A DNA stretch of 64,000 nt from Rariglobus sp. (GCA_029266495.1 JAQSWS010000005.1:1-64000), one strand, 5' to 3'; positions 43,425 through 53,596 are shown, counted from the first letter of the stretch. Translations and numbers: made by a program. Notes: generated by a model from the sequence alone, not told the origin.

Positions 43425-45650
43425 GTGGCCGCCTCTCCCGCCAATTCCGACACCCTGACCGGCGTTCTTGAACGCATCATCTTCTTCAACGAGGAGAACC
43501 ACTACACCATCGCGGAGTTCCGGCCCGACGCCACCGAGGGCAAGGACGCCAAGGTCACCATCACCGGCCCCCTCCCCGGCGTCCAATGCGGCGAAACCCT
43601 CCACCTGCGCGGCTCGTGGACCAGGCACGCGCAACACGGCGACCAGTTCAAAATCGACACTTTCCGCTCCGAACTCCCGTCGAGCGTGTATGGCATCCGC
43701 AAATACCTCGGCAGCGGCCTCGTCGAGGGCATCGGCAAGGTCTACGCCAACAAGATCGTCGACGCCTTCGGCACCGCGACCTTCCGCGTGCTCAGCGAGG
43801 AATCGGGCAAACTCCGCGACGTGCCGGGCATTGGCAAAAAACGCGCCTCCGCCATCAAGAAGGCCTGGGACGACCAGCGCGCCTTCCGCGAACTCTACAT
43901 CTTCCTCCAGACCTATGGCGTCACCACCGGCCAGTGCGTGAAGCTCGTCAATAAATACGGCGCCGAGGCCAGACGCGTCCTGACCACCGAACCCTACAAG
44001 GTTGCCCGCGAAATCGACGGCATCGGTTTCAAGACCGCCGATCGCATCGCCATCAACCTCGGCTACGCCAACGACGCCCCTCCCCGCCTCGACGCCGGCC
44101 TGCTCTACGCAATGGAGACGCTCCAGGAAGAGGGCCACACCGCGCTCCGCGAAGCCGGCCTCATCGAGCACGCCGCTCCGCTCCTTGAAACCGAGGCCCG
44201 CTTCCTCGAAGCCCGCATCAATGCCCTCGTCGAGGCCAGGCAACTCGTCCGCCATCCGCCCGCCGGCGTGGACAACCCGCTTCCCGGCTCCGCGTTGATC
44301 CAGCTGCCCGCCAACGACCGCGCCGAACAAAAGATCGCCGCCACCATCGTCCGCCTCGGCAAGGTCGGCAGCGGACTCCCGCCCATCAAGGCCGACGCCG
44401 CCGTCGAATGGGCCCAGCAAAAAGCCGGCTTCGCATTCGCCGACCTCCAGCGCGACGGCCTAAAAAACGCCCTTGTATCCAAAATATCGATTCTCACCGG
44501 CGGGCCTGGAACGGGTAAAACCACGATCCTTCGCGCCCTCGTCGACATCCTGAAGGCCAAAAAAGTCCGCGTGCACCTCGCCGCGCCCACCGGCCGCGCC
44601 GCCCAGCGCCTCGCCGAAACCACGGGCGGCTTTGCCTCCACCATCCACCGCCTCCTCAAATACGATCCATCCAAAGGCGGTTTCGTCGCCAACGAACACC
44701 AGCCCCTCGCCACCGATTTTCTCGTGGTGGACGAGGCTTCGATGCTCGATACGCGCCTCGCCGCCGCACTGCTCCAGGCCGTGCCGTCGCGCGCCCACCT
44801 CCTCCTCGTCGGCGACATCGACCAGCTCCCGTCCGTCGGCGCGGGCAACGTCCTCAAGGATCTCATCGCCACGCAGCAGGTGCCGGTCACGCGGCTCAAC
44901 GTCATCTACCGCCAGAAGGGCCAGAGCCAGATCGTCACCACCGCCCATTCGATCAACGCCGGCGAGACCACCCTCCCGCCCTCCGTCAACGAAGTCTCCG
45001 CCGCCCAGGCCTGGAGCGACCTCACCTTCATCGTCGCCGATTCCGCCGAGGACTGCGTGCGCAAGACGATCCAGCTCTGCACCGGGTTCATCCCCGCGCA
45101 CTACGCCTGGTTCAATCCCGTCAATGACGTGCAGATCCTCGCGCCCATGCACAAGGGCACCGCCGGGGTCAGCAACCTCAATGTCCAGCTCCAGGCCGCC
45201 CTCAATCCGCACGCCCGTGGACTCCGTGGCCCGCATGGTGAATACCGCCCGGGCGACAAGGTCATCCAGCTCCGCAACAACTACGACAAAAACCTGTTCA
45301 ACGGCGACATCGGCGTGATCGCCTCCGTCGACGCCGAGTCGGGCACGCTCACCGCAAAATTCGACGGGGACGCGCACACCTTCGATCGCGGCGAGTTCGG
45401 CGACCTCGCGCCCGCCTACGCGATCAGCATCCACAAGTCGCAGGGCAGCGAATACCCCGTAGTGATTATTCCACTACTGAAGGCCCATTTCATGATGCTC
45501 CAGCGCAACCTGCTCTACACCGCGATCACCCGCGGCAAGAAAAAGGTTTTTATCGTCGGCGAACCGGCGGCCTACGCCATGGCCGTGCGCGCCAACGATG
45601 CCCGCACCCGCACCACCCATCTCCGGGAAAAACTCGCCGCGGAAAAATGA
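43425..45650 (+). CDS. recD2: RecD2-type helicase
   Basis: Start is probably GTG 43425 (MAASPANSDTLTGVLERIIF); the track's TTG at 43386 adds 13 residues without support. About 741 aa. N-terminal OB-like region, then helix-hairpin-helix pair (VPGIGKKRASAIKKAW, EIDGIGFKTADRIAINLGY), and helicase core with Walker A LTGGPGTGKTTIL, Walker B DFLVVDEASMLD, GDIDQLPSVGAGNVL and the late motif YAISIHKSQGSEYPVV. This is the RecBC-independent RecD2 layout. 5'-3' DNA helicase in repair. Confidence 0.93.
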   Translation: MAASPANSDTLTGVLERIIFFNEENHYTIAEFRPDATEGKDAKVTITGPLPGVQCGETLHLRGSWTRHAQHGDQFKIDTFRSELPSSVYGIRKYLGSGLVEGIGKVYANKIVDAFGTATFRVLSEESGKLRDVPGIGKKRASAIKKAWDDQRAFRELYIFLQTYGVTTGQCVKLVNKYGAEARRVLTTEPYKVAREIDGIGFKTADRIAINLGYANDAPPRLDAGLLYAMETLQEEGHTALREAGLIEHAAPLLETEARFLEARINALVEARQLVRHPPAGVDNPLPGSALIQLPANDRAEQKIAATIVRLGKVGSGLPPIKADAAVEWAQQKAGFAFADLQRDGLKNALVSKISILTGGPGTGKTTILRALVDILKAKKVRVHLAAPTGRAAQRLAETTGGFASTIHRLLKYDPSKGGFVANEHQPLATDFLVVDEASMLDTRLAAALLQAVPSRAHLLLVGDIDQLPSVGAGNVLKDLIATQQVPVTRLNVIYRQKGQSQIVTTAHSINAGETTLPPSVNEVSAAQAWSDLTFIVADSAEDCVRKTIQLCTGFIPAHYAWFNPVNDVQILAPMHKGTAGVSNLNVQLQAALNPHARGLRGPHGEYRPGDKVIQLRNNYDKNLFNGDIGVIASVDAESGTLTAKFDGDAHTFDRGEFGDLAPAYAISIHKSQGSEYPVVIIPLLKAHFMMLQRNLLYTAITRGKKKVFIVGEPAAYAMAVRANDARTRTTHLREKLAAEK

Positions 45651-45795
45651 GCATGCCGCCCCGGCTCACCCGCGTTCTCGGGACCGCCTGGGGATCATAC
45701 CCCAATTCCCCCGCCGGGGCTTTACCTCCCCCCGCGTTGATCTAGGGTCGCCTCTCCCTCCACCCTGCGACCCGTTTTCCAAGGAATATTCGCAC

Positions 45796-47409
45796 ATGCT
45801 CATTAACCGCATTCTTCACCTGGAAGATGATGCATCCGACGCCCTCCTGATTCGACGCACACTGGAACGTGCGGGCATCAACGTGAACGTCACGGTGGCG
45901 ATGGATGCCAGGGAATTCCACGCCGCGCTTTCCGGCGGCGGCCATGATTTGATTCTATCCGACAACTGCGTGCCGGGGTTCGGCAGCCTGGAGGCGTTGC
46001 GCGAGGCACGTTCCCGCCACCCCGACATCCCGTTCGTCTGCGTTTCCGGCATCTGGGACGAAAAAGCCGTCGACGAGCTGATGGCCCAGGGCGCCACCCA
46101 CTGCGTGTTAAAATCCAGGCCGGTCCAGCTCGTCGCCGTCGTCCGCCAGGCGCTCGCCTGCCAGCAGGCCCGGAGGGAAACGGCACGACTCGTCGGCATG
46201 CAGAAGGCGTCGGCCCTTCTGGTCAGCGCGGTGCAGGCGCTCTCCCACGCCCGTGACTTCGACACCATCCGCAGGATTGTCCGCCACGCCGCGCGCGAAC
46301 TGACCGGCGCCGACGGCGCGACCCTGGTCCTGCGCGAGGGCGATCACTGCCATTACGTGGACGAAGACGCGATCTCCCCGCTCTGGAAAGGAAAACGCTT
46401 TCCGCTTTCCGCCTGCATCAGCGGCTGGGCGATGATCCACCGGCAATCGGTCGCCATCGCGGACATCTACGCCGACCCCCGCATCCCGGCCGACGCCTAT
46501 CGCCCGACCTTCGTCAAGAGCCTGCTGATGGTGCCCGTTCGTTCCGACGATCCGATCGGGGCGATCGGCAATTATTGGGCGTCACCCCACCACGCGGAAC
46601 CACGCGAGATCGAGTTGCTGGAAGCCCTCGCCAACACCACCGCGGTCGCCTTGGAGAACGTGCGCATCTACGCGGAACTCGAACAGCGGGTGCAAGAGCG
46701 CACCCGTCAGCTCGAGGCGGCCAACCGGGAGCTGGAGACGTTCTCCTTCTCCGTCTCGCACGACCTCCGTTCGCCGCTGCACAGCATCGGCGCGTATGCC
46801 GAATTCCTTGAGGAAACCGCCCCTCCGCCCACCGACGCGGAACGCCGCGAATACCTGATGCACATCCGCCAGCAGACCGTGCGCATGGGCCGCATGATCG
46901 AGGATTTTTTGCGTCTCGCCCAGCTCACCCGCGCCGACCTCAAGCCCGAACCGGTCGACCTCGTTCAAATCGCGACCGAACTCGTTCCCCAACTGGAGGC
47001 CTCCTCCGCCGGCCGGCAGGTTGAATTCATCCACCCACCCGCCCTGCCCGCCCTCGGCGACCCGCGGCTGCTTCAGGCGGCCCTCCAGAATCTTCTCTCC
47101 AACGCATGGAAATACACCGGGCGTCGCAAAGGGGGTGCCCGGGTTGAACTCGGCAGGCTCGTGGCCGAAAGCGGACCGGCGGTTTTCTTCGTGCGCGACA
47201 ATGGTGCGGGCTTTGACCCGCGGTATCTCGACAAGCTGTTCACCCCCTTCCAGCGACTCCACTCGGCGGGCGAATTTCCCGGGTCGGGCGTCGGCCTCGC
47301 CACCGTGCAGCGCATCATCCACAAGCACGGCGGACGCATTTGGGCCGAGGGGAAACCCGAGGAAGGCGCGACCTTTTACTTCACGCTCGTGCCGGAGCCG
47401 GCCGCCTGA
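45796..47409 (+). CDS. REC-GAF-histidine kinase
   Basis: Start at ATG 45796 (MLINRILHLEDDASDALLIR), preceded by AAGGAATATT. 537 aa. Receiver domain 1-120 (ILSDNCVPGFGSLEAL holds the acceptor Asp). GAF domain about 135-290 (CISGWAMIHRQSVAIADIYA, DPRIP). Coiled coil, then HisKA with FSVSHDLRSPLHSIGAYAEF and HATPase with LLSNAWKYTG, DNGAGFD and GSGVGLAT. Cytoplasmic. Monocistronic, no adjacent regulator. Confidence 0.92.
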   Translation: MLINRILHLEDDASDALLIRRTLERAGINVNVTVAMDAREFHAALSGGGHDLILSDNCVPGFGSLEALREARSRHPDIPFVCVSGIWDEKAVDELMAQGATHCVLKSRPVQLVAVVRQALACQQARRETARLVGMQKASALLVSAVQALSHARDFDTIRRIVRHAARELTGADGATLVLREGDHCHYVDEDAISPLWKGKRFPLSACISGWAMIHRQSVAIADIYADPRIPADAYRPTFVKSLLMVPVRSDDPIGAIGNYWASPHHAEPREIELLEALANTTAVALENVRIYAELEQRVQERTRQLEAANRELETFSFSVSHDLRSPLHSIGAYAEFLEETAPPPTDAERREYLMHIRQQTVRMGRMIEDFLRLAQLTRADLKPEPVDLVQIATELVPQLEASSAGRQVEFIHPPALPALGDPRLLQAALQNLLSNAWKYTGRRKGGARVELGRLVAESGPAVFFVRDNGAGFDPRYLDKLFTPFQRLHSAGEFPGSGVGLATVQRIIHKHGGRIWAEGKPEEGATFYFTLVPEPAA

Positions 47410-47666
47410 GTTTCGTTCCCCGCGTCCCCCACCACCGCCCCGACCTCGCTCGGGCGCGCGACCGCTGCCGCCAGCCTTCTTCCATGGCTTCATCGTTTCT
47501 CGCGTGAAAATGTCTCGTCATTGCCTCCGGATCTTCGCCACGGCGCGCCAATGAATTTTGCTTAAATTGCGCCAAGGGTTGAAATCGACGTCTTTGTATC
47601 GATGATTCAGGCGGATACGAATCCGCCCATCGTCACCCCCCTCTCACCCCCAACTTCCTTCACCTC
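47410..47666. other. Intergenic region
   Basis: 257 nt between the sensor kinase and the next membrane-protein gene. I see no RNA gene or clear palindrome. Confidence 0.4.
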
Positions 47667-48281
47667 ATGAATGTCCACGCCCGCATCTCCAAGGAATGGC
47701 GCCGTCGCATGACCTTGATGGCGCTTATTCTCAACGGCTCGGCCCTCTGGTTCTGCTACGACGGCCTGATCGCCTGGCCCGCCGAGGAAAAGCGCTATCA
47801 GCAACTCGTCACCCTCACCGCCGGCACCGTGTCCGAAGGCACCAAGCCTACCGAAAAAGACCCCGCCGTGACCCGCGCCTGGGAGCAATACGCCGCCGCC
47901 AACAACCTCAATCCCAAGGTCCCCAAGAACCGCTCGCCCGGCGACCTCGCAGGACAACGCATCATCGGCGGCGTCATGCTCTTCTTCGGTCTGAGCTTCC
48001 TCGGCTGGATGGCGCTCCAGCATCGCAAAAGCGTGCGCGCCGACGGCGACATCATCACGGGTGCCGGCGGGGAAACCGTCCACTTGGATACCATTGTCGG
48101 AATGGACCGTCGCAAATGGAGCAACAAGGGCATCGCCTACGCCATCTACGAAGTGAACGGCAAACGCCGCCGGCTCTGCCTCGACGATCACAAATTCGCC
48201 GGCTGCGAGAAAATCATCCTTGAAGCCGAACGCCGCATCGCCGCCCGCGCCGCCGCGTCCACCCCCGCCGACCCGGCATAA
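47667..48281 (+). CDS. Membrane protein of unknown function
   Basis: 204 aa from ATG 47667. Two hydrophobic helices, MTLMALILNGSALWFCYDGL near the N terminus and IIGGVMLFFGLSFLGWMAL near 95-115, enclose a soluble loop of about 65 residues. The C-terminal domain (about 125-190) is beta-rich: DTIVGMDRRKWSNKGIAYAI followed by YEVNGKRRRLCLDDHKF, like a small PH-type or DUF-type sheet. Family not recognised. Confidence 0.75.
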   Translation: MNVHARISKEWRRRMTLMALILNGSALWFCYDGLIAWPAEEKRYQQLVTLTAGTVSEGTKPTEKDPAVTRAWEQYAAANNLNPKVPKNRSPGDLAGQRIIGGVMLFFGLSFLGWMALQHRKSVRADGDIITGAGGETVHLDTIVGMDRRKWSNKGIAYAIYEVNGKRRRLCLDDHKFAGCEKIILEAERRIAARAAASTPADPA

Positions 48282-48325
48282 GGGATTCGAACGAAACTAA
48301 AGTGAATTTCTACGGCTAAGGTAGC

Positions 48326-48345
48326 GCGCGGATTCCGCTCCGCGC
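48326..48345. terminator. Hairpin between convergent genes
   Basis: GCGCGGA-TTCCGC-TCCGCGC, similar in layout to the hairpin at 37415-37436, again between convergent genes. Confidence 0.5.
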
Positions 48346-48376
48346 CCTCCGGCCACCGCCCTGCACCCGCGCCCCG

Positions 48377-48850
48377 TCACACCAGCGTCGGCTCCGCAAA
48401 CGCCAGCACCCGCGGCCGCACCAGTCGCTCGAAATCGGCATAGGCGATCGTCATGATGTCGGTATGCGTGCAGGCGTTGAACGAGATGTAGTCATCCTTC
48501 GTCAGCGACTCGGCGACATAGACTTCCATGTCGTAGAGATTGCCGAACGGCGGCATCGCACCGATCTCGCACCGGACAAACCGCGCCGCGAACTCCTCCT
48601 CCCGGGCGAGCCGGACGTTCCGCGCGCCGGTCAATTCGCGGAAATGAGCGAGGTCGATGTGCTGGGTCGAGGGCAGCACCGCCATGACCAGGCGATTGTC
48701 GAGCCAGACGATCACCACCTTGGCCAGCTCTCGTCCGGGAACATGCGCCGCCTCGGCCACGCGCGATGAACTAAACGCCGGACGATGACTGCGCACCATG
48801 TATTCAACATGCGCCTCATCAAGGTAGGCGCGGAGTAGTTTCGGTGACAT
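48377..48850 (-). CDS. YbaK/ProX-type aminoacyl-tRNA deacylase-like protein
   Basis: 157 aa. The pattern SSRVAEAAHVPGRELAKVVI, then LVMAVLPSTQHIDLAHFREL and CEIGAMPPFGNLYDMEVYVA is that of the YbaK/aaRS-associated domain; the conserved Lys (K in AKVVI) and G-x-x-P-P are present. Family members hydrolyse mischarged tRNA in trans. Substrate not assignable. Start ATG 48850 is clear. It is about 30 kb from the tRNA array, so a direct link is unlikely. Confidence 0.88.
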   Translation of the reverse strand: MSPKLLRAYLDEAHVEYMVRSHRPAFSSSRVAEAAHVPGRELAKVVIVWLDNRLVMAVLPSTQHIDLAHFRELTGARNVRLAREEEFAARFVRCEIGAMPPFGNLYDMEVYVAESLTKDDYISFNACTHTDIMTIAYADFERLVRPRVLAFAEPTLV

Positions 48851-48984
48851 GACAGACTCCTTTTTTGGGGTTGGAGATATGTGTCGAAAACGGTCGGGCC
48901 CGGCCGTTTTTCACAGAGCCAGAATGGTCAAAAAACCATCGAACGCAACCGCCCGTCCGCAGTGCGGACGACTATGAGCCGGGC

Positions 48985-49212
48985 TTACGATCCCACCCGG
49001 ATTACCCTGGTTCCCTCCTCCTCCAAATCCACTTCCGCCGTCCCCGCCCAGCACTCATGTTGGGTGCTGAAAACCTGGCCGCTGCGAAGGCTCAGCGGAT
49101 GCACACAGCGTCCAAACCCCTCCCAGCGATCCTGATCCAGCAGTTCAAAATGCCGGCACCAATCGCCGCAAGGCTGCACGCCCGAATGTCCTTGGTCAGG
49201 GATCTTCGTCAT
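48985..49212 (-). CDS. Small Cys/Trp-containing hypothetical protein
   Basis: About 75 aa from ATG 49212 (MTKIPDQGHSGVQPCGDWCR) or 85 aa from 49242. The stretch FELLDQDRWEGFGRCVHPLS and five Cys/Trp-rich spots look like a conserved small protein rather than a chance frame. AAGGAGG lies almost directly against ATG 49212, which is too close, so the true start is uncertain. Function unknown. Confidence 0.5.
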   Translation of the reverse strand: MTKIPDQGHSGVQPCGDWCRHFELLDQDRWEGFGRCVHPLSLRSGQVFSTQHECWAGTAEVDLEEEGTRVIRVGS

Positions 49213-49242
49213 CCCTCCTTCACTCGGTCTGGAGCTGATCAT

Positions 49243-49510
49243 ATTTAGGGAATCTTAAGAATTTCCGCACCTTATTCGCCGATGCGAGACACCAGCTTGC
49301 CTCATTCCTCTGGTCCACGCCACCGGCACGCACACGGTTTCGTCGGTTAATCGGTCAGCTCATACCTCCGAAAATCCCACCTGCTCGGGAATGGTCACTT
49401 CGCCTAATAGACTGTGAAGCCCGGAGACACTTGCAGTCCATTGTCGGCGAAGGCTTGGCCTCGGGAAACTTTCCCGCAACCTGCGGTCACACTCCCCACT
49501 CTCTCTTTTC
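49243..49510. other. Intergenic region upstream of the M16 pair
   Basis: About 270 nt holding the promoter for the peptidase operon. I see no supported gene or RNA. Confidence 0.4.
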
Positions 49511-50902
49511 ATGAAACTCCGCCTCCTCCTCGGCCTCGCATTGCTGCCCGCCCTTGCCCTCCGGGCCGAACCCCCGTCATCCACGCCAGCTTCCGCCCAG
49601 GCCCTCGTGGACGGCTTCACCTACGTAAAGACCCTCGGCGGCATCTCCGAATACATCCTCGATGCGAATGGCCTCCAGGTCCTCGTGCTCCCCGAGCACT
49701 CCGCGCCCGTCGCCACCTTCATGGTCACTTACCGCGTCGGCTCGCGCAACGAGGTCACCGGCACCACCGGCGCCACCCATCTCCTCGAACACCTCATGTT
49801 CAAGGGCACCGAGGCCTTCAACCGCGAGAAGGGCAACAGCGTCGACCAGCTCCTCGAAAAAGTCGGCGCCGAATACAATGCGACCACCTGGCTCGACCGC
49901 ACCAACTACTTTGCCAACCTCGGCAAGGACCACCTTGAGGCCTACATCGCCATCGAGGCCGACCGCATGCGCAACCTCTGGCTGCGCGACTCCGACCGCC
50001 GCCCCGAAATGACCGTCGTGCGCAACGAATTCGAAATCGGCGAAAACAATCCCATCCAGGCCCTCGACAAGGAAATCAACGCCGCCGCCTTCGTCGCCCA
50101 TCCCTATCACCACTCCACCATCGGCTGGCGCAGCGACATCGAGAACGTTCCCATCGAAAAGCTGAAGGCGTTCTACGACACCTTCTACTGGCCCGACAAC
50201 GCCACCGTCACGATCATCGGTGACATCGCGCCCGTCTCCGCCCTCGCCCTCGTCAAAAAATACTACGGCGCCATCCCCAAATCCCCCGCGCCCATTCCGC
50301 AACTCTACACCGAGGAACCCGCCCAGTCCGGACCCCGTCGCGTCATCGTCAAACGTGCCGGCCGTCTCGGCGTCGTCGGCATCGCCTTCAAAACCCCCGC
50401 CGCCCGCCACCCCGACATGCCTGCCCTCCAGGTCCTCGGCTCCATCCTCACCTCCGGCAAAAACAGCCGCCTTTACCGCGCCCTCACTGACAAAAACCTC
50501 ACCACCAGCGCGAGCGCCGACATCGGCTTTTTTCACGATCCGTCGCTCACCACGATCTACGCCAGCCTCGCCCCCGGAGCGAAACACGAAGAAGTCGAAA
50601 AGATCGCCCTCGCCGAACTCGAACGCGTTAAAAAAGACGGCGTGACCGACACCGAGGTCGGCTCCGCCATCAGCCAGTTGATCGCCGCCTCCGCCTACGC
50701 CCGCGACGGCGCCTTCGCCGTCGCCAGCAATCTCAACGAATACATCTCCAGCGGTGACTGGACCCTCTATGTCACCCTCGACGAAGCCATCAAGAAGGTC
50801 ACCGCCGCCGATGTGAAACGCATCGCCAACGACTACTTCAACGAGGACCGCAGCACCACCGGCTGGTTTGTCCCCGTGCTCGCCCCCGAAGCCGCCGAGT
50901 AA
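49511..50902 (+). CDS. M16 zinc peptidase, catalytic subunit
   Basis: 463 aa with signal peptide (MKLRLLLGLALLPALALRAE). The inverted zinc motif H-x-x-E-H is in GATHLLEHLMFKG, with the third ligand Glu about 75 residues later in VVRNEFEIGENNP. Two M16 domains follow, the second with R-Y-like elements near GKNSRLYRALTDKNL. Periplasmic oligopeptidase. The next gene encodes the non-catalytic partner, so the pair forms a heterodimer like other bacterial M16B systems. Confidence 0.92.
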   Translation: MKLRLLLGLALLPALALRAEPPSSTPASAQALVDGFTYVKTLGGISEYILDANGLQVLVLPEHSAPVATFMVTYRVGSRNEVTGTTGATHLLEHLMFKGTEAFNREKGNSVDQLLEKVGAEYNATTWLDRTNYFANLGKDHLEAYIAIEADRMRNLWLRDSDRRPEMTVVRNEFEIGENNPIQALDKEINAAAFVAHPYHHSTIGWRSDIENVPIEKLKAFYDTFYWPDNATVTIIGDIAPVSALALVKKYYGAIPKSPAPIPQLYTEEPAQSGPRRVIVKRAGRLGVVGIAFKTPAARHPDMPALQVLGSILTSGKNSRLYRALTDKNLTTSASADIGFFHDPSLTTIYASLAPGAKHEEVEKIALAELERVKKDGVTDTEVGSAISQLIAASAYARDGAFAVASNLNEYISSGDWTLYVTLDEAIKKVTAADVKRIANDYFNEDRSTTGWFVPVLAPEAAE

Positions 50903-50998
50903 CCTCCACCTCTTTTCATCGCAGGGCCTCACCTCGCGTGCGGCCGCGAATACCAGCGATTACCCAACGGCCGGACGCAAAGTCAGGCCCCACAAAAT

Positions 50999-52351
50999 AT
51001 GAAACGCCTCCTTTTCCCGTCCTCCATCCTCCGTCCCCTGTTCTCCGCCCTCTGCCTTCTCACCGCGGTCACCGCGCAAGCCGGCGTCGCCGATCAAGTC
51101 ACCCGGGTCCGCATCGCCGGCGTCGATGTGATCGCCTGCAAAACCGGCGTGGAGGACGTCGTCACCTTCCGCGGCTCCCTCCCCGCCGGTGACTCGTTCT
51201 CCCCGGATTCCAACCTCGCGATCGCCTCGCTCACCGGCGGCATGCTGGACAAGGGCACGACCACCCAGGACAAATTCGCGATCGCCCAAAAACTCGACGC
51301 CGTCGGGGCCGCGCTCTCCTTCTCCGTCGACAGCACGATGGTCAACTTCAGCGGCAAATGTCTGCGCAAAGACGTCCCCCTCGTGATCGCCCTGCTCGCC
51401 GAGCAACTCCGCTCGCCCGCCTTCTCCGAGGAGGAATTCACCAAGCTCAAAAAACAGATCGCCGGACGGCTCCAACGCGCCCTTGAGCAGACCGGTTATC
51501 GCGCCGGCCAGGCCTTTGCCTCCGCCATTTATCCTTCCGACCACCCCAATTACGAACCCTCCACCGAGGCCTTTCTCGCCGCCCTCGGGAGCGCCACGGT
51601 CGCCGACCTCCGTGCCTTCCATAAAAAATATTACGGTCCCGCCGAACTCACGCTCGTCGCCGTCGGCGACGTGGATGTCGACAGCCTTAAAACCGACGTC
51701 GAAAAGGCCTTCGCCGGCTGGTCCGGCGGCGTGAAACGCCCCGACTACCCGCGCGTCGCCGGCAAACGCGACCTCGACCGCGAGCAGACGATCTTCATGG
51801 CCGACAAACCGAACGTCAGCGTGATCCTCGGCCAGGCCAGCGAACTCCGCCACGCCGATCCCGAGGCGCTTCCCCTCCGCGTTGCCACCACCATTCTCGG
51901 CAGCGGCTTCACCGGCCGTCTCATGGCGACCGTCCGCGACCAGGAGGGCCTCACCTACGGCATCGGCGCACGCGTTGGCGGAGATACCTTCACCAACGGC
52001 GACTGGCGCATCATCGCCAATTTCGCACCCAACCTCCTCGAACAAGGCCTCGCCTCCACCCGCCGCGAATTGAAACTCTGGCACGAACAGGGCGTCACCG
52101 CCGCCGAGCTCGAACGCACCAAGACCAATCTCGCCGGCAGCTTTCAAGTCGGTCTTGCCACCACCGAGGGTCTCGCCGGCACCATCCTCACGACGGTCCA
52201 CCGCGGATACCCGCTCACCTGGATCGACGAGTATCCGGACAGGCTCAACGCCGTGACCCTCGACCAGGTGAACGCCGTCATCAAAAAGCACCTCACGCCC
52301 GACAACTTCATTCTCATCAAAGCCGGCACCGTGCCGGTCTCGGCAAAATAG
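50999..52351 (+). CDS. M16 peptidase-like, non-catalytic partner subunit
   Basis: 450 aa with a signal peptide (MKRLLFPSSILRPLFSALCL). It aligns in layout with the upstream subunit, but at the metal-site position it has SLTGGMLDKGTTTQDKFAIA, so H-x-x-E-H is lost. It keeps the substrate-binding R/Y motif of the partner family: GSGFTGRLMATVRDQEGLTY. This split of zinc and R/Y motifs between two subunits is known for M16B heterodimers. 96 nt after the catalytic gene. Confidence 0.9.
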   Translation: MKRLLFPSSILRPLFSALCLLTAVTAQAGVADQVTRVRIAGVDVIACKTGVEDVVTFRGSLPAGDSFSPDSNLAIASLTGGMLDKGTTTQDKFAIAQKLDAVGAALSFSVDSTMVNFSGKCLRKDVPLVIALLAEQLRSPAFSEEEFTKLKKQIAGRLQRALEQTGYRAGQAFASAIYPSDHPNYEPSTEAFLAALGSATVADLRAFHKKYYGPAELTLVAVGDVDVDSLKTDVEKAFAGWSGGVKRPDYPRVAGKRDLDREQTIFMADKPNVSVILGQASELRHADPEALPLRVATTILGSGFTGRLMATVRDQEGLTYGIGARVGGDTFTNGDWRIIANFAPNLLEQGLASTRRELKLWHEQGVTAAELERTKTNLAGSFQVGLATTEGLAGTILTTVHRGYPLTWIDEYPDRLNAVTLDQVNAVIKKHLTPDNFILIKAGTVPVSAK

Positions 52352-52367
52352 CCGCCGCTCCGTCGCC

Positions 52368-53540
52368 TCACCCCGATCCCGATTCCTCCACGCCCTCCGT
52401 CACGATGATGTCGAGGCCGGGCAACTGCTGGCGAAACGCCTCGTCGATCCGTCCTGCTCCACCGCACGACGCACGAACAATCATCTGCAACCGCGGCAAC
52501 GACGTGGATTGGGCCACCTCCCCCCGCGCCAGCGCGAGCGCACTCTTGATGAGCCAATACCCCACGTAGTTAAAATTCTGGCAGACCGTCGTCAGGGGCG
52601 GATCGCTGTAGGCGCTCGCCTCCGTGTCATTGTAACCGATGATCTGAAAATCACCGGGCGCACTCAGCCCGAGCTTGTGCATTGCAGTCATGAACCGCAG
52701 CGCATGCTCATCATCATAACTGATCACCGCGAGATCGCCGCGCTGGTCCTTCCAGCGCTCCGCCAGCTGACTCATCGCCTGCGCCCCTGGTTTCGCCAGC
52801 CCGCAAAAATTAGGCAGGCCCAGTCGTGACGTATAACACGCGTAGGCGCTGATCAGGCGCTGCAGCACCACGTCTCCCGGCGAATCCGGCCCCAGCAACG
52901 CGATCCGCCGGTGTCCAAGCGCAAAAAAATACCCGCACAACTGCTCGGTCAGCACCTGCAGGCTGGCACCAAACACCTCCTGCTGCTCGAAGCTGTTTAC
53001 CTCCAGCCCGGGAACCACCATCGGCAGACTCACCGGCAAGGCGCAACCGCGCACAAACGTGCGCACCTCATCGACGCGATCATGCGGAAACCACGGCAGG
53101 ACGATTGCCACGCAGCCCTCCTTCGCCAGCAGCTTCGCCTGCTCCACGCCATCGTGATTGAAATCGCGCACCCAGCCTGAACGCAGATCCACCGCGTTGT
53201 TCACCGCCTCGTGCGCAAGGCCCTGCAACACGCGATTGGCATACGCGTCGCCACCCTGCCACACGAGCACGCCGATCCGGGGATTGGCCGTCTTGCCCTG
53301 CACGACACGCGTATGCCGCGCCACAAACGTCCCGCTCCCGATGCGACGCACCACCGTGCCGTCGTCGACCAACTCCTTCAGCGCGCGCCTCACGGTCAGA
53401 AAATTGCACCCATAAAACTCCGCCAGTCGCCGCTCCGAGGGCAGCCGCCCCGCGATCGGTATCGTCCCCACCAGTTGACGCAGCTCCGCCTCCACCTGCT
53501 GGTGCTTAAAACGCGGTGCCTCGACTGAGATAACTTCCAT
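52368..53540 (-). CDS. GntR-HTH/LacI-sensor chimeric transcriptional regulator
   Basis: 390 aa. Residues 1-75 are a GntR winged helix (PSERRLAEFYGCNFLTVRRA, VRRIGSGTFVARH). From about 90 a LacI-type periplasmic-binding-like sensor follows (IGVLVWQGGDAYANRVLQGL, GHRRIALLGPDS, IIGYNDTEASAYSDPPLTTV). This AraR-like combination usually senses a sugar. It diverges from the PEP-CTERM gene, and two TGTTAA-type palindromes lie in the shared 287-nt region, so it probably controls that gene, itself, or both. Confidence 0.9.
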   Translation of the reverse strand: MEVISVEAPRFKHQQVEAELRQLVGTIPIAGRLPSERRLAEFYGCNFLTVRRALKELVDDGTVVRRIGSGTFVARHTRVVQGKTANPRIGVLVWQGGDAYANRVLQGLAHEAVNNAVDLRSGWVRDFNHDGVEQAKLLAKEGCVAIVLPWFPHDRVDEVRTFVRGCALPVSLPMVVPGLEVNSFEQQEVFGASLQVLTEQLCGYFFALGHRRIALLGPDSPGDVVLQRLISAYACYTSRLGLPNFCGLAKPGAQAMSQLAERWKDQRGDLAVISYDDEHALRFMTAMHKLGLSAPGDFQIIGYNDTEASAYSDPPLTTVCQNFNYVGYWLIKSALALARGEVAQSTSLPRLQMIVRASCGGAGRIDEAFRQQLPGLDIIVTEGVEESGSG

Positions 53541-53596
53541 ATAATTGCCTCAAGACCAAGCGCCCGTCCCCTTTGTGTCAAGAGAATCGCTATGTC

